The notes under the pieces are model-generated. The model saw only the letters and a list, made by a program, of their open reading frames with translations. It had not been told where the DNA came from and did no database searches. Source: Propionibacteriaceae bacterium UBA6122 (lineage in GTDB: Bacteria; Actinomycetota; Actinomycetes; Propionibacteriales; Propionibacteriaceae). Taken from it: a stretch of 15,964 nucleotides of DNA. Below, one piece after another: positions 15,190 through 15,964 of the stretch (within the stretch, counting starts at the first letter, position 1; each line of letters begins with the position of its first letter). The stretch lies in contig DIVW01000042.1 in the NCBI GenBank assembly GCA_002428365.1, forward strand, positions 83,319 to 99,282, read 5' to 3'. The translations under genes and the position numbers were made by a program.

Positions 15190-15219
15190 TTCTGTAACAC
15201 GGTCTTAATCCCCTAGAAT
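15190..15219 (+). promoter_or_regulatory. Putative promoter of hppA
   Basis: TAGAAT at 15214-15219 is a near-consensus -10 box inside an AT-rich stretch. The best -35 candidate is ttctgt (15190-15195) with an 18-nt spacer, which is only fair. A start near 15226 would give a leader of about 60 nt. Confidence 0.5.
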
Positions 15220-15252
15220 CCGAATTGCCCAGCCGATTAGGGCTGCGAACTA

Positions 15253-15269
15253 GTGCGCCACAAGCGCAC
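15253..15269 (+). other. Hairpin in the hppA leader
   Basis: gtgcgc (15253-15258) pairs perfectly with gcgcac (15264-15269) around a 5-nt loop. It ends 8 nt before the Shine-Dalgarno AAGGAGG (15278-15284), so it may stabilise the mRNA or affect ribosome access. Confidence 0.55.
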
Positions 15270-15287
15270 CCCCCTGCAAGGAGGATC

Positions 15288-15964
15288 ATGAATTCAGCCG
15301 CCCCAGCGTTCCTACCTATGGAGACTGCCCTCGGCGCGACCAGCATGACGATCATGGCCGTGATCGCAGTGATCGCAGTGATCTCGCTGGCGATAGCTGG
15401 CGTGCTGGCCCGCAAGGTGCTGGCTGCCGATGAAGGCACCAAATCCATGCAAGACATCGCCGCCGCCGTCCAAGAAGGCGCCTCGGCCTATCTCGGACGA
15501 CAGTTCCGCACCCTCGCCGTTTTCGCCGTCCTGGTTTTCGGCCTGCTGTGGCTGCTGCCGGACGAACCTGGCGTCAAGGCCGGGCGCGCCGTCTTCTTCC
15601 TAGTTGGTGCCGGATTCTCCGCTGGTATCGGCTTCCTGGGTATGTGGCTGGCCACTCGCGCCAATGTGCGAGTGGCGGCGGCGGCCAACGAGCCAAACGG
15701 TCGCGCCCGCGGCGCCCAGATCGCCTTCCAAACCGGCGGCGTCGTCGGGATGAGCGTGGTTGGCCTGGGCCTATTGGGTGCTTCAGTGGTCGCGCTGACG
15801 TTCGGCACTTCGGCTCCTGGCGTCTTGGAAGGCTTCGGCTTCGGTGCGGCACTGCTGGCCATGTTCATGCGTGTCGGTGGCGGCATCTTCACCAAGGCCG
15901 CCGACGTTGGCGCTGACCTGGTGGGCAAGGTCGAGCAGGGCATCCCCGAGGACGATCCCCGCAA
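15288..15964 (+). CDS. hppA: Membrane-bound ion-pumping pyrophosphatase, N-terminal part
   Basis: The gene runs off the right edge; 225 complete codons are present of a protein usually about 700-800 residues long. The enzyme hydrolyses pyrophosphate and pumps H+ or Na+ across the membrane. Hydrophobic helices lie at about 20-42, 74-91, 100-122, 146-172 and 179-196. The segment GGGIFTKAADVGADLVGKVE (197-216), followed by QGIPEDDPR, is the conserved pyrophosphate- and Mg-binding region, with the aspartates at 206 and 210. Residues deciding potassium dependence and H+ versus Na+ pumping lie beyond the window. ATG 15288 follows AAGGAGG at a rather short 3-nt spacing; in-frame ATG 15318 lacks any ribosome site. 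Confidence 0.95.
   Translation, partial: MNSAAPAFLPMETALGATSMTIMAVIAVIAVISLAIAGVLARKVLAADEGTKSMQDIAAAVQEGASAYLGRQFRTLAVFAVLVFGLLWLLPDEPGVKAGRAVFFLVGAGFSAGIGFLGMWLATRANVRVAAAANEPNGRARGAQIAFQTGGVVGMSVVGLGLLGASVVALTFGTSAPGVLEGFGFGAALLAMFMRVGGGIFTKAADVGADLVGKVEQGIPEDDPR

Overview
This window looks like chromosomal DNA from a high-GC actinobacterium (Actinomycetota), possibly of the Propionibacteriales; that rank is a guess from gene content and style, not a measured placement. The support is: GTG starts at several genes, TANNNT -10 boxes sitting 6-8 nt upstream of GTG codons, a MurJ fused to a pseudokinase (an actinobacterial architecture), and the arrangement murJ - DUF6049 divergent from pcnA, which matches the Mycobacterium tuberculosis Rv3910-Rv3909-Rv3907c neighbourhood.

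Layout. Positions 2-268 hold the 3' end of glycerol kinase, followed by an intrinsic terminator and a REP-like long hairpin. On the minus strand, 453-5869 is a two-gene unit: a DUF6049 secreted/anchored protein overlapping by 4 bp with a MurJ lipid II flippase that carries a pseudokinase and an outer domain. Divergent from it, 6009-7457 encodes a CCA-adding tRNA nucleotidyltransferase. Then come a HAD phosphatase/phosphomutase-like enzyme, a small membrane protein, a MarR regulator with a perfect palindromic operator, and an overlapping MFS exporter. A fatty-acid CoA ligase on the minus strand converges on the exporter gene. It diverges from a large secreted protein made of two repeat domains, two putative Ig (He_PIG-type) domains and a seven-bladed RCC1 propeller. 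About 495 bp of noncoding, hairpin-rich DNA follows, and the window ends inside hppA, a membrane proton/sodium-pumping pyrophosphatase.

How the genes work together. MurJ and DUF6049 are translationally coupled and probably act together at the cell envelope. MarR and the MFS exporter form a typical self-regulated efflux operon. The other genes look like independent units.

The most distinctive non-genic feature is a family of short repeats sharing the core cagttccctgagcttgtc. It occupies three intergenic sites (7477-7563, 8252-8405, 10581-10673), mostly in 21-bp periods and at two sites bounded by inverted arms. At one site it has been read into the 3' end of the HAD gene. I found no phage, plasmid, CRISPR or transposase gene, and no clear new defence or metabolic system; the repeats and the structured leader region before hppA are the best candidates for something undescribed.
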